The position numbers were made by a program, and so were the translations under genes. DNA of 64,000 bases, taken from contig NZ_JAPDRH010000003.1 in the NCBI RefSeq assembly GCF_040706555.1, positions 744,001 through 808,000 of the forward strand, read 5' to 3'. The notes beneath the pieces are model-generated. The model worked only from the letters and a program-made list of their open reading frames with translations. It was not told the DNA's origin and did no database searches. The stretch comes from Lentisalinibacter salinarum (lineage in GTDB: Bacteria > Pseudomonadota > Gammaproteobacteria > Steroidobacterales > Woeseiaceae). This document shows positions 1-9,496 of this stretch, in pieces. Positions within the stretch are counted from its first letter, which is position 1. Every line of letters starts with the position of its first letter.

Positions 1-30
1 CTGCAACCGGATCAGGCAGTGGGGGACGAA

Positions 31-2310
31 ATGAAGAGATTCCTGATCGCCGTCGGCATCGTGGTCGCGGGCGCGCTGGGACTGTTATTCGCGGCCGGCA
101 AGGGCTGGCTGGGGGAACACGAGGGGCCGGGGATCATCACGGACCAGCGCGTGCCGACCGAGGCCCTCGAGGAGCGCATCGAGCGCCAGGCCGAGGCCAT
201 GGAATCCGCCGGCGCACCGGCCGACAGGCAGATCCTGTTCGGCGACCTGCACGTGCACACCACGCTCTCCTTCGACGCCTTCCTGAGCAGCCTGCCCCTG
301 ATGAACGGCGAGGGGGCGAAGCCACTCGCCGACGCCTGCGACTTCGCACGCTACTGCTCGGCGCTGGACTTCTGGTCCATCAACGATCACGCAGAGGCCT
401 CCACGCCGCGCCGCTGGCAGGAGACCGTGGAGTCCATCCGCCAGTGCAACGCGGTCGCCGCTAGCGGCCCGGTGCCCGACACCGTCTCGTTTCTCGGCTG
501 GGAGTGGACCCAGGTGGGCGCAACGCCCGACAGTCACTACGGCCACAAGAACGTGATCCTCCGCGACCTCGAGGACGACAGGATCCCGCCCCGGCCGATC
601 AACTCCGGCGGCGTCGCCCGCGAGGCGCTGGGCGGCATCTCGGTCACGGCCCGTGCCTATCTCATCGCCCTGGAGCCCTCGAAGCGCATGCTCGACTTCG
701 CCCGCTACGTAGAGGAGCTGCGCAACGCCGAAAACTGCCCCATGGACGTGCCCACAACGGAGCTGCCGCACGACTGCCGGGAGAGCGCCGAGACGCCGGC
801 GGAGCTGTTCGAGCGGCTGCGCGCCCAGGGCCACGAATCCATGGTCATCCCGCACGGAACCACCTGGGGCTTCTACACGCCGGCGGGCTCCGACTGGGAC
901 AAACAGCTCGAAGGCGATATGCACGACCCGGAGCTGCAGTCCCTGATCGAGGTCTTCTCCGGGCATGGCAACTCGGAGGAGTACCGGCCGTGGCGGGCGA
1001 TCCGTTTCGACGATCAGGGCAGGCCCTATTGCCCGGAACCGGTGGAAGGCTATCTGCCGTCCTGCTGGCGGGCGGGACAGATCATCGAGTCCCGCTGCCT
1101 GGAAGCCGGCGAGAGTGCGGAGCTCTGCGAGGAGCGCGCGGCCATGGCCCGCCAGGATTACGTGAATACGGGCGTCGGCGGCCACCTCGTGGTGGGCGGC
1201 GAGACCGGTGCCGACTGGCTGGACGCCGGCCAGTGCACGGACTGCTATCTGCCCTCGTTCAACTACCGACCCGGCGGCGCCGTGCAGTACATCATGGCGC
1301 TGACCAATTTCGACGACCCGGACGCGCCGCGCCGCTTCCGCTTCGGCTTCATGGCTTCCAGCGACAACCACCGGGCCCGGCCGGGCACCGGTTACAAGGA
1401 GTTCTTCCGCCGGGGCATGGCCGACCCCACGGGCGGGCGGGACGAGCAGGTCCGGTCGATTTTCGGTCCGCCGGCCGGCGAGCCCCTGCCCTATTCCCGG
1501 GCGGTGGACTTCGAGGATCGCTTCGAGGTGCCGGACAACCTGATCGAGACGGACTCGCCGGTGCAGACCGTGGACCTGCAGCCGTTCCGGCTGACGGAAT
1601 CCGAGCGCCAGGCGTCGTTCTTCATGACCGGCGGACTGATCGCCGCCCACGCCGGCGGCCGCGACCGCAACGCCATCTGGGATGCGATGGAGCGCCGGGA
1701 GGTCTACGGCACCAGCGGCGACCGCATCCTGCTCTGGTTCGACCTGCTGAACGGCAACGGCGGCGAGTTACCGATGGGCGCCGAGACGGAGATGACCGCG
1801 CCGCCGGTCTTCCGGGTGCGCGCCGTCGGTGCCTTCAAGCAGAAGCCGGGCTGCCCCGACTATGCCGCCACTGCACTCACGCCGGAACGTCTCGAGGCCA
1901 TGTGCCGGGGCGAGTGTTACAACCCCTCCGACGAGCGCAAGCTGATCACCCGCATCGAGATCGTGCGCGTCCTGCCCCAGCAGGAGCCCGGCGAGGCCGT
2001 GGAACCGCTGATCCAGGATCCGTGGAAGGTGCACGAGTGCATTCCGGATCCCGCCGGCTGCACGGCCACGTTCACGGACGAGGAGTATCCGGGCCTGGCG
2101 CGGGATGCCCTCTACTACGCCCGTGCCATCGAGTCACCGAGCCCGGCGGTCAACGCCGGCGGCGTGCGCTGCGAGTACGACGAGGACGGGCGCTGCGTGG
2201 AGGTCAACCTTTGCTACGCGGATGATCGCACGCCGCCGGACGACGATTGCCTGGCCATGAACGAGGAACGCGCCTGGTCGTCGCCGATCTTCGTCGACTG
2301 GGGCGGCTGA
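31..2310 (+). CDS. DUF3604 family protein (PHP-like metal-binding fold, membrane-anchored or exported)
   Basis: A 759-residue protein. The start at 31 is chosen because the purine-rich GGGGGA at 21-26 is a good ribosome site; the GTG at 19 would overlap it. Residues 1-23 form a basic N-terminus and hydrophobic stretch, so the protein is anchored in or exported across the inner membrane. The motif GDLHVHTT (His74, His76), His120 in INDHAEA, a later HGTTWG and SSDNHRARPG near residue 450 are the histidine and aspartate clusters expected of the PHP-like fold seen in DUF3604 proteins. Many cysteines are spread through the C-terminal half, consistent with disulfides in the periplasm. No enzymatic activity is established for the family as far as I know, so I assign none. 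It stands alone, followed by a 450-base gap. Confidence 0.85.
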   Translation: MKRFLIAVGIVVAGALGLLFAAGKGWLGEHEGPGIITDQRVPTEALEERIERQAEAMESAGAPADRQILFGDLHVHTTLSFDAFLSSLPLMNGEGAKPLADACDFARYCSALDFWSINDHAEASTPRRWQETVESIRQCNAVAASGPVPDTVSFLGWEWTQVGATPDSHYGHKNVILRDLEDDRIPPRPINSGGVAREALGGISVTARAYLIALEPSKRMLDFARYVEELRNAENCPMDVPTTELPHDCRESAETPAELFERLRAQGHESMVIPHGTTWGFYTPAGSDWDKQLEGDMHDPELQSLIEVFSGHGNSEEYRPWRAIRFDDQGRPYCPEPVEGYLPSCWRAGQIIESRCLEAGESAELCEERAAMARQDYVNTGVGGHLVVGGETGADWLDAGQCTDCYLPSFNYRPGGAVQYIMALTNFDDPDAPRRFRFGFMASSDNHRARPGTGYKEFFRRGMADPTGGRDEQVRSIFGPPAGEPLPYSRAVDFEDRFEVPDNLIETDSPVQTVDLQPFRLTESERQASFFMTGGLIAAHAGGRDRNAIWDAMERREVYGTSGDRILLWFDLLNGNGGELPMGAETEMTAPPVFRVRAVGAFKQKPGCPDYAATALTPERLEAMCRGECYNPSDERKLITRIEIVRVLPQQEPGEAVEPLIQDPWKVHECIPDPAGCTATFTDEEYPGLARDALYYARAIESPSPAVNAGGVRCEYDEDGRCVEVNLCYADDRTPPDDDCLAMNEERAWSSPIFVDWGG

Positions 2311-2600
2311 GCACACATCGGCATCGCGGCCGTCATCGGCCGGATGTTGCCCGCACGCGACAATATTCTGCGCGAAGTGGATGCCCCGTCGGCTCCGCCT
2401 CCGTCGTCGCGAAGATGCTACAGCCTGGCGGGGCAGGCATGCGGTACTGACAGCCGGCCTGCGACCCATCCGGGTTGTTTCACCCGAAATCTCCTAGAAA
2501 CAATTCCTTGTGACGGGATTATGACAGCGATTCCAGCTCTGGCCGGGCCGTCTGGACGGGCCCACGATCACGGGTACGCCGGTATCGGGTAAACCCTTTA

Positions 2601-2629
2601 TTGCGACTGGTTTTTCAGTGCGCTAGATT
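2601..2629 (+). promoter_or_regulatory. Candidate sigma70 promoter of the TonB receptor
   Basis: TTGCGA at 2601-2606 and TAGATT at 2624-2629 are separated by exactly 17 bases. A transcript starting about 7 bases after the -10 box would begin just before the hairpin at 2641, leaving a leader of roughly 130 bases before the start codon at 2765. This is a motif match by eye only. Confidence 0.5.
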
Positions 2630-2640
2630 TGGCGCGGCCT

Positions 2641-2673
2641 GGTCCTGCATGGGGAAGCGGGACCGGTTTTTTT
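2641..2673 (+). terminator. Leader hairpin with T run (attenuator or intrinsic terminator)
   Basis: The arms GGTCCTGC (2641-2648) and GCGGGACC (2657-2664) pair with one G-U wobble around an 8-base loop. Two bases later comes a run of seven T (2667-2673). As a terminator for the DUF3604 gene it lies 330 bases downstream. It also lies directly after the candidate promoter of the next gene, so it could instead act as an attenuator or as a 5-prime stabilising hairpin of the receptor mRNA. Confidence 0.6.
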
Positions 2674-2764
2674 CGGAGCAATCAAACCTTCACATTCTTA
2701 CCCTAGACTCCCGCGGCTCTACCCTAACAGGGGCGCAAGAACCCCAAGATCGGAGACAGTAGTG

Positions 2765-5700
2765 ATGCTAAATATCGACTCGCCTAGCAGGGTCCCATGG
2801 CTGTGGCGCAACATCGTCCGTGCCTGGGTCGCTGCCCTCCTCATCGTCATGATCCCTGTTGCGGGATTCGCACAAGAAACGACGTCCAACATCCGCGGCA
2901 AGGTTCTCGATGAGAGCGGCGCGCCCGTAGCGGGCGAAACCGTCGTCGTCGAGGACATGCGCAGCGGCGTCACGCGCACGCTGACCACCGACGCCAACGG
3001 CCTGTTCCTGGCGACCCGCCTTCTGCCCGGCGGCCCGTACGAGATCTCGGTCCGCGGCCAGTCCACCGAGGTGTCCAGCATCAGCATCGGCGATACCTAC
3101 TCGCTCACCGTCGGCCTCCGGTCGGAAGCCGAGATGGAAGAGATCGTGGTGATGGGTCAGGCGCTGCAGTTCGTGGACGTCGCGTCGGGACCGGCCGCCA
3201 CCTTCAATGTGGCCGACATCGAGAGCGCCGTCTCGTTCAGCCGCGACATCTCCGAGGTCTACGGCATCGATCCCCGCATCATGATCGATGCGGACGAGGA
3301 CGGCTTCGGCGTGAACTGCGCCGGCAAGCATCCGCGCTTCAACAACATCACGCTGGACGGCATCAGCCAGACCGACCGCTTCGGTCTGAACGAGAACGGC
3401 TACGCGACGGCTGTCGGCATGCCCTTCCCGTACGATTCGATCGAACAGATCGCGGTCGAGCTCGCCCCCTTCGACGTCACCTACGGCGGCTTCTCGGCCT
3501 GTAACATCAACGCGGTCACGAAGTCGGGCACCAACGAGTGGCAGGTCGGCGCTTTCTACGAATTCTCCAATAACGACCTTCGTGGCGACACGGTGGCCAA
3601 CGACCCCAACGACTACGGCCGTCCTGACTACGACAAGACCTACATGGGCTTCGACCTCGGCGGCCCGATCATCAAGGACCGCCTGTTCATCTTCGCCGCC
3701 TACGAGGAGTCCGAGGAGCCCCGCTTCCTGGCCCGCGGCTTCGCCGGCTCGGGCAATGGTGAAGAGCGTCCCTGGCTGAGCGAGACGGATTACAACCGCA
3801 TCGCGAACATCGCCCAGAACGTCTATGGCTACGATCCCGGAGGCCAGCCCAGCGATGGCGTTCAGGAGGCCGAGAAGTACATGGTGCGCCTCGACTGGAA
3901 CATCAACGATCGTCACAATGCGGCCGTCATCTATAACTACTTCGACGGCTTCCAGGACCGCGATTCGGACGGCGATGACGACGAATTCGAATTCGCCAAT
4001 CACTTCTACACCAAGGGTGCGGAGTTCGAGACCTACACGGCCAAACTGTGGTCCCAGTGGACGGACAACTTCTCCACCGAGGTGTTCTACAGCTCCAGCT
4101 CCATGGACGACTCCCAGGTCACCGTCGGTCCCAAGGGCTTTGCCGACATGCAGATCAGCGTCGGCGGCCGCGACGGCACCGTCTACCTGGGTGCAGACGA
4201 CTCGCGTCAGGCCAATGCGCTGAAGACCGATTCCGACTACTTCCGCCTCGCCGGAAACTACTTCATCGGCGACCACGTGATCACGGCCGGCTACGACCGG
4301 GAGACGCTGGAGATCTTTAACATCTTCGTGCAGCACTCCAATGGCGGTGAGTACGACTTCTTCGACGACTCCACGGACAACCCGGCCGCTTGTGCGGCGC
4401 TGGATGCGGCAGGGCGTCTCGCCGATCCGAACTGCGAGCTGTCCGGCATCGACCGGTTCGAGCTGGGCCGTCCGAGCCGCGTCTACTACGGCAGCGGTGG
4501 CGGCACCAACGTGGCCACCGATGCGGCTGCGACCTTCGAGAACGTGCTCAACTCGCTCTACATCCAGGACGAGATCTTCTTCGACGAATACGCTCTGACG
4601 ATCACGGCCGGCCTGCGCTACGAGTGGTTCACCAGCGACGACCGTCCGGTTTTCAACCAGACGTTCACCGATATCTACGGCATCCGCAACGACGCCAATA
4701 TCGACGGCCTGGACCTGATCATGCCGCGTCTCGGCTTCAACTGGGACGTGCGTGACGACCTGACCCTGCGTGGCGGTGTCGGCCTCTACTCCGGCGGCAA
4801 CCCGAACGTCTGGATCTCGAATGCCTGGAGCAACGACGGCCTGACCAACGCCCAGTTCCAGTTCAACTACTTCGATTCGGCGACGGTCCTGCCCGGATCC
4901 CCGGACTCGCTGGATCTCTCCGGCGAAGGCCGTCCCGGCTTCGACGTGCCTCAGGAGATGGTCGACGCCGTGCTGGCCGTGTCGCCGGCCGATGCCAACG
5001 ACTCGAACCTCGTCATCATCGACCCGGAATACGATCAGCCCAGCGAGTGGAAGTTCGCCTTCGGCGGTACCTGGGATACGCCCTGGTACGACATCCAGAT
5101 GGACTTCGACTTCCTGCACACGCGTGGTCGCGATCCGGCCTACTATGTCGATCTGTCCCAGGAGATCGTCGGCTTCACCCGCGCCGGAACGCCTATCTAC
5201 GACTACATAGATCGCGACGGCGACGGCGACGAGGAGACGGACAACTTCATGCTGACGAACTCCGACGAGGAGCCCGTCAGCAACACCGTCTCCGTGGTCT
5301 TCCGCAAGGACTTCGACTGGGGCCTGGACGTGCTGCTCGGCTATGCCTGGACCGAGGCCGAGGACGTGAGCCCGATGACCTCCGCGGTAGCGGCGTCGAA
5401 CTTCGACAACACCGCACTGCTGGACATCAACAACCCCGAGGCTGCGAACTCGAACTACGTCGTTCCCCAGCGCTACACCCTGCGCCTGAACTACGCACGG
5501 GCCTTCTTCGGCGACAATCTCACCGAGGTGACGCTGTACGGCTTCGTGAACAAGGGTCAGCCGCAGAGCTACGCGATGAACTCGAACGACCTCGAGGGCG
5601 ACGGCTTCTTCGGCCGCCACCTGCTGTACATCCCGGCGGGCCCGGCGGATCCGAACGTGGTGTTCGGTCCCGACTTCGACCAGCAGGCGTTCTTCGCCTG

Positions 5701-6046
5701 GGTCGCGGACAAGGGCCTGGCGCCCGGCTTCACCGAGCGTAATGGCTACAACACGGGCTGGAGCACCCGCTTCGACCTGCGTGTCAGCCAGGACATCTCG
5801 CTGCCCGCGGGCTTCCGGGGTCGTGCGTATCTGAAGATCTACAACCTCGGCAACCTCCTGAACGACGAATGGGGCGAGATCGTGGACGCCCAGTTCTTCA
5901 CGCCGGAGATCGTCGATGCCAGCGTCGATGCCCAGGGCCGCTTCGTGTACGAGGAGTTCAGCGATCGCTCCATCGAGCGGACCTACATCAACCGCAGTCT
6001 GTGGGAAGCCCGTATCGGCGTCGACATCAAGTTCGGCGGCGATTGA
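2765..6046 (+). CDS. TonB-dependent receptor with N-terminal carboxypeptidase-regulatory domain (Oar-like)
   Basis: A 1093-residue outer-membrane protein. A long signal peptide (about 1-37, ending in VAGFAQ) is followed by a carboxypeptidase-regulatory-like beta-sandwich (about residues 40-120), a TonB-box-like stretch EEIVVMG, a plug domain and a large beta-barrel. The last residues IGVDIKFGGD are a typical barrel end. This Oar-type arrangement usually belongs to receptors for large or poorly known substrates; nothing here identifies the ligand. The start ATG at 2765 has GGAG at 2752-2755; a GTG directly before it (2762) is an alternative. The gene is monocistronic, with a promoter upstream and a strong terminator downstream. 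It needs TonB/ExbB/ExbD; a TonB-like cluster lies at the right end of the window but need not serve it. Confidence 0.9.
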   Translation: MLNIDSPSRVPWLWRNIVRAWVAALLIVMIPVAGFAQETTSNIRGKVLDESGAPVAGETVVVEDMRSGVTRTLTTDANGLFLATRLLPGGPYEISVRGQSTEVSSISIGDTYSLTVGLRSEAEMEEIVVMGQALQFVDVASGPAATFNVADIESAVSFSRDISEVYGIDPRIMIDADEDGFGVNCAGKHPRFNNITLDGISQTDRFGLNENGYATAVGMPFPYDSIEQIAVELAPFDVTYGGFSACNINAVTKSGTNEWQVGAFYEFSNNDLRGDTVANDPNDYGRPDYDKTYMGFDLGGPIIKDRLFIFAAYEESEEPRFLARGFAGSGNGEERPWLSETDYNRIANIAQNVYGYDPGGQPSDGVQEAEKYMVRLDWNINDRHNAAVIYNYFDGFQDRDSDGDDDEFEFANHFYTKGAEFETYTAKLWSQWTDNFSTEVFYSSSSMDDSQVTVGPKGFADMQISVGGRDGTVYLGADDSRQANALKTDSDYFRLAGNYFIGDHVITAGYDRETLEIFNIFVQHSNGGEYDFFDDSTDNPAACAALDAAGRLADPNCELSGIDRFELGRPSRVYYGSGGGTNVATDAAATFENVLNSLYIQDEIFFDEYALTITAGLRYEWFTSDDRPVFNQTFTDIYGIRNDANIDGLDLIMPRLGFNWDVRDDLTLRGGVGLYSGGNPNVWISNAWSNDGLTNAQFQFNYFDSATVLPGSPDSLDLSGEGRPGFDVPQEMVDAVLAVSPADANDSNLVIIDPEYDQPSEWKFAFGGTWDTPWYDIQMDFDFLHTRGRDPAYYVDLSQEIVGFTRAGTPIYDYIDRDGDGDEETDNFMLTNSDEEPVSNTVSVVFRKDFDWGLDVLLGYAWTEAEDVSPMTSAVAASNFDNTALLDINNPEAANSNYVVPQRYTLRLNYARAFFGDNLTEVTLYGFVNKGQPQSYAMNSNDLEGDGFFGRHLLYIPAGPADPNVVFGPDFDQQAFFAWVADKGLAPGFTERNGYNTGWSTRFDLRVSQDISLPAGFRGRAYLKIYNLGNLLNDEWGEIVDAQFFTPEIVDASVDAQGRFVYEEFSDRSIERTYINRSLWEARIGVDIKFGGD

Positions 6047-6091
6047 CAGCGGAGCGACTCACGCTCGACAACGGCAGCATCGCTGCAAACC

Positions 6092-6123
6092 GAAGGGCGG
6101 CCACTGGCCGCCCTTCTTTTTTT
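6092..6123 (+). terminator. Rho-independent terminator after the TonB receptor
   Basis: A perfect 11-base stem, GAAGGGCGGCC (6092-6102) with GGCCGCCCTTC (6106-6116), has a 3-base loop and is followed by seven T (6117-6123). It lies 45 bases after the receptor stop codon. Confidence 0.93.
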
Positions 6124-6197
6124 GCACGATCGTCTGGGCAGCCGGCGGCGCTTCCATTACCCTCGGGGGACCGGGCAACGCAGAGACCGCAGCGACC

Positions 6198-7460
6198 ATG
6201 ACGAGGACATCAGCTCACGGAGGAGCATTGCAGATCACCGGCCAGATCACCGGCCGCCGGCTATCCATGCGCGCCGCGGCGGCGGCGTTCGGGCTGCTGC
6301 TCGCCACCGGCGTGCAGGGAGCAACGGACGAGACCGCCTTCGACGCCTGCCTGGAGCGCATCGGCGACCGTGCGCGCGAGGCAGGCATCAGCGAGCCGGT
6401 CATCCGGGACGTACTGGCGAAGGCGAGGCCGCTCGACCGGGTCATCGAGCTGGACAGGGGTCAGCCCGAATTCACGCGCAGCTTCGCGGATTACTACGGC
6501 CGCCGGGTCACGGAGGAACGGGTGCAGCGGGGCCGTGAGATGCTGAACCGCCACCGGGACACGCTGATGACAGCCCAGCGCCGCTACGGCGTGCCCGCGC
6601 ACTACCTCGTGGCCTTCTGGGGCCTGGAGACGAACTTCGGCAGCTACTACGGCAAGATCCCCGTGCCGGACGCGCTGGCGACACTCGCCTGCGACGCTCG
6701 CCGCGGGCCGTTCTTCACGGAGGAACTCATCGCCGCGCTGCGCATCGTCGATGCAGGAGATATTGCACCCGAGCGCATGGTGGGCTCCTGGGCCGGCGCG
6801 ATGGGCAATTTCCAGTTCCTGCCTTCTGTCTTCCTGCGCCACGCCATCGACGCGGACGGCGACGGACGGCGCGACCTCTGGCACAGCACCGAGGACGCCA
6901 TCCTGTCGGCGGCCAACTTCCTGCAGGGCCTCGGCTGGCAGCCTGAACTGCGCTGGGGCAGGGAAGTACGGCTGCCGGAGGGCTTCGACTACGCGCTGGC
7001 CGGCCGCGACCGGCGCCGGCCGCTGGCCGACTGGGTGGACATGGGCGTCACGGACGCCTGGAGCCGGCCCCTCCCCCGTCTGGATCTCGAATCCGCCATC
7101 CTGGTGCCCGCCGGTCACAAAGGCCCGGCATTCATCGTCTACGAGAACTTCGACGTGATCATGGGCTGGAACCGCTCGGAGTTCTACGCGCTGGCGGTCG
7201 GCCGGCTGGCCGATCGCATCGCCGGCGGCGGCACGCTGGTGACCGGCCTGCCCGAGGATGCCGGCCCGCTCCGGCGCGCAGACGTGGAAGGGCTCCAGGT
7301 TGCGCTGGCGGCGCTGGGCTACGACCCCGGCGAGCCGGACGGCATAGTGGGCCCGGCCACCCGCCGCGCCGTCTCGGCGTACCAGCAGGACCGCGGCCTG
7401 GTAGCCGACGGCCACGTAGACGAAGACCTGATCACCACTTTGGGTGCCGGACCGAACTAA
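6198..7460 (+). CDS. MltB-type lytic murein transglycosylase with C-terminal peptidoglycan-binding domain
   Basis: The protein cleaves the MurNAc-GlcNAc bond of peptidoglycan in the periplasm, forming 1,6-anhydro-muropeptides (family knowledge). The catalytic glutamate is in WGLETNFG (Glu144 counted from 6198), followed by the transglycosylase motif GSWAGAMGNFQFLPS. The last 70 residues are a peptidoglycan-binding type 1 domain (LQVALAALGY, DGIVGPATRRAVSAYQ). A signal peptide core AAAAAFGLLLATG shows export; no lipobox cysteine is seen, so it is probably soluble periplasmic rather than a lipoprotein. The start is uncertain: ATG 6198 has no clear ribosome site, a TTG at 6228 follows GGAGGA (6219-6224) closely, and ATG 6267 is possible. 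The last codons and the stop lie in a repeat fragment (7444-7458) shared with the element near 60.5 kb. Confidence 0.9.
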   Translation: MTRTSAHGGALQITGQITGRRLSMRAAAAAFGLLLATGVQGATDETAFDACLERIGDRAREAGISEPVIRDVLAKARPLDRVIELDRGQPEFTRSFADYYGRRVTEERVQRGREMLNRHRDTLMTAQRRYGVPAHYLVAFWGLETNFGSYYGKIPVPDALATLACDARRGPFFTEELIAALRIVDAGDIAPERMVGSWAGAMGNFQFLPSVFLRHAIDADGDGRRDLWHSTEDAILSAANFLQGLGWQPELRWGREVRLPEGFDYALAGRDRRRPLADWVDMGVTDAWSRPLPRLDLESAILVPAGHKGPAFIVYENFDVIMGWNRSEFYALAVGRLADRIAGGGTLVTGLPEDAGPLRRADVEGLQVALAALGYDPGEPDGIVGPATRRAVSAYQQDRGLVADGHVDEDLITTLGAGPN

Positions 7461-7475
7461 TCCAACTTTTGCAAC
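7444..7475 (+). repeat. Diverged single arm of the 60.5-kb inverted-repeat element
   Basis: GTGCCGGACCGAAC at 7444-7457 is identical to the start of both arms of the element at 60527-60637. The next part of the arm, CTTTTGCAACTT, also occurs here (7465-7476) after an insertion of nine bases. The first part encodes the last residues and overlaps the stop codon of the transglycosylase gene. Confidence 0.65.
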
Positions 7476-7519
7476 TTATTGCCCCGTCCCGGCGCCAACG
7501 GCGACAAATCCGGACCGGA

Positions 7520-8695
7520 TCAGCTCAGGACACCCCGCTCGCGCAGCGTGGCAATCTCATCCTCGGCGAAACCGAAATCCCCGAGGACGACGTCGGTATC
7601 CTGACCCGACGGCCGCGGACCGGCGGGATCGCCGGGCGGCGTGCGGCTGAACCGGGGCGCCGGGGCATTCTGGGGCACGCCGTCCACCTCGATGACATTG
7701 CGCCTGGCCGCATTATGCGGATGAGCCCCGGCCTCGCCGAGATCCAGCACCGGCGCGAAGCAGACGTCGGTGCCTTCCATGATCTCGCACCACTCGTCCC
7801 GGGTCTTCGTCCGGAACACCTCCACCAGCCGTTCGCCCAGACGATCCCACTGGGCTACCGTCTGCGCATCCGTTCGGCCACTGAACACGCCGGGCCCGAA
7901 CGTCTCCGCATCCAGCCCCGCCTTCTCGATCAGCAGCTGATAGAACTGGGGCTCGATCGAGCCGACGGCCACATACCGGCCGTCCTTCGTCTCGTAGGTA
8001 TCGTAGAAGTGCGAAGCGCCCGAGAGGAAATGCGTGCCCGTACCGCCGTCGAACAATCCCATCGCCCGGAAACCGAAGAACATGGCCATGAGCGACAGCG
8101 AGCCGTCCACCATGGCGGCATCCACGACCTGGCCCTCGCCGCTCTTCTGTGCCTCCAGTAACGCGCACACCATGCCGAAAGCGAGCAGCATGCCACCGCC
8201 GCCGAAATCCCCCACAAGATTCAGCGGCGGCACCGGCTTCTCGCCCCGGCGCCCGATGGCGTGCAACGCGCCCGACAGCGCGATGTAATTGATGTCGTGC
8301 CCGGCCGCGTTCGCCAGCGGCCCGTCCTGTCCCCACCCGGTCATGCGGCCGTACACCAGCTTCGGGTTCGCCGCCAGGCACTCGTCCGGCCCGATCCCCA
8401 GGCGCTCGGCCACGCCCGGCCGGAAGCCCTCGAACAGCGCATCCGCATCCCGCACCAGCCGCAGCACCACCGCCGCGCCCTCCGGCGACTTCAGGTCCAG
8501 CGCGATGGACCGGCGACTGCGGTTCAGCGGATCCGGCAGCGGCCGGCCGCCGCCCGGAGCCGACTTGCGCTCCACGCGGATCACCTCGGCCCCCATATCC
8601 GCCAGCATCATGCCGCAGAACGGCCCGGGACCGATGCCGGCGATCTCGATGATCTTCAGCCCCGCGAGGGGGCCACCACGCTCCGCCCCGCTCAT
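7520..8695 (-). CDS. CaiB/BaiF family protein, alpha-methylacyl-CoA racemase-like
   Basis: A 391-residue class III CoA-transferase-fold enzyme. It resembles the racemase branch, which interconverts 2R- and 2S-methylacyl-CoA so that branched chains can enter beta-oxidation. Seen: the N-terminal fold motif (LKIIEIAGIGPGPFCGMML), RSIALDLKSPEG, the GHDINYIALSG segment that carries the histidine-aspartate pair, and NLVGDFGGGGM with the second aspartate. It is the last gene of a leftward operon and its ATG overlaps the stop of the preceding SDR gene (ATGA, 8692-8695). The operon context (dehydrogenase, hydratase, thiolase) supports racemase rather than CoA transfer, but the latter cannot be excluded. 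Confidence 0.82.
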   Translation of the reverse strand: MSGAERGGPLAGLKIIEIAGIGPGPFCGMMLADMGAEVIRVERKSAPGGGRPLPDPLNRSRRSIALDLKSPEGAAVVLRLVRDADALFEGFRPGVAERLGIGPDECLAANPKLVYGRMTGWGQDGPLANAAGHDINYIALSGALHAIGRRGEKPVPPLNLVGDFGGGGMLLAFGMVCALLEAQKSGEGQVVDAAMVDGSLSLMAMFFGFRAMGLFDGGTGTHFLSGASHFYDTYETKDGRYVAVGSIEPQFYQLLIEKAGLDAETFGPGVFSGRTDAQTVAQWDRLGERLVEVFRTKTRDEWCEIMEGTDVCFAPVLDLGEAGAHPHNAARRNVIEVDGVPQNAPAPRFSRTPPGDPAGPRPSGQDTDVVLGDFGFAEDEIATLRERGVLS

Positions 8696-9462
8696 CGCGG
8701 CTGCATGCGGATGGCGCCGTCGAGGCGGATCACCTCACCGTTCAGGTAGGCGTTCTCGATGACGTGCCGTGCCAGCAGGCCGAACTCGGCCGGCAGCCCG
8801 AGCCGCTTCGGGAACTGCACCATCTCGATCAGCGGCTGCTTCACCTTGTCGTCCAGCGACTGCAGCAGCGGCGTGTTCATGATTCCCGGCGCGATGGTCA
8901 TCACCCGAATCCCCAGCGGCGCGAGGTCACGGGCCACCGGCAGCGTCAGGCCGCAGATGCCCGCCTTGCTGGAGCTGTAGGCCGCCTGGCCGATCTGGCC
9001 GTCGTAGGCCGCCACCGACGCCGTGTTGATGATCACGCCTCGCTCGCCGGCCTCGCCCTCCGGCTCGTTGCACGCCATCTGCTCGGCGGCGAGACGCAGC
9101 ACGTTGAACGTGCCGATGAGATTCAGATTCACCACCGAGGCATAGCGCTCGAGCGGCAGCGGGCCGTCCCGTCCCAGCGTCTTGCCCGGCGGCCCGCCGC
9201 CGGCGCAGTTCACGCAGATGTGCAGCGCCCCGAAGCGATCCATGGTCTTCTCCAGCGCTCCCTGCACGGACGCCTCGGCGGTCACGTCGGCCGCCACGTA
9301 GTCGGCGCGCTCGCCGAGTTCCTCCGCTGCCTGCTTCGCGGCGTCCTCGTTGATGTCCAGGATCATGACGTTGGCGCCGTGCTTCACGAACTCCCGGCAG
9401 GTTGCATTGCCGAGCCCGGAAGCACCGCCGGTCACGATCGCCGTCTTGTTGGCGAGATCCAT
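8692..9462 (-). CDS. SDR family oxidoreductase, 3-hydroxyacyl-CoA dehydrogenase type-2 like
   Basis: A 256-residue short-chain dehydrogenase. The NAD-binding motif TGGASGLG is near residue 12, the acidic residue after beta-2 (LDINED) favours NAD, the conserved CVNCAGG replaces NNAG, and the catalytic pair is in YSSSKAG. The overall pattern (MDLANKTAIVTGGASGLG start, QFPKRLGLPAEF, LNGEVIRLDGAIRM end) matches the HSD17B10-like type II 3-hydroxyacyl-CoA dehydrogenases, which oxidise 2-methyl-3-hydroxyacyl-CoA and related substrates. It lies between acyl-CoA dehydrogenase and racemase genes, which fits a role in branched-chain beta-oxidation beside the FadJ-like protein of the same operon. Confidence 0.85.
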   Translation of the reverse strand: MDLANKTAIVTGGASGLGNATCREFVKHGANVMILDINEDAAKQAAEELGERADYVAADVTAEASVQGALEKTMDRFGALHICVNCAGGGPPGKTLGRDGPLPLERYASVVNLNLIGTFNVLRLAAEQMACNEPEGEAGERGVIINTASVAAYDGQIGQAAYSSSKAGICGLTLPVARDLAPLGIRVMTIAPGIMNTPLLQSLDDKVKQPLIEMVQFPKRLGLPAEFGLLARHVIENAYLNGEVIRLDGAIRMQPR

Positions 9463-9496
9463 CGACTTCCCCTCCTTCTCGATACCCCGAAACAGA

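Larger units (their letters stand above)
2311..2764. other. Intergenic region with promoter and leader of the TonB receptor
   Basis: This is the longest gene-free stretch in the window. Up to about 2590 I see no convincing gene, although short open frames cross it. The last 165 bases hold a sigma70-like promoter, a hairpin followed by a T run, and the ribosome site of the receptor gene. A 5-prime-proximal pair TACCCTAGAC and TACCCTAACA (from 2699 and 2719) is a short imperfect direct repeat of unknown meaning. Confidence 0.6.

Noticed and set aside
2768..5620. Long open frame on the - strand opposite the Oar-like receptor
   Set aside because: Low-complexity shadow translation without motifs; the + strand receptor with signal peptide and barrel end is the real gene.
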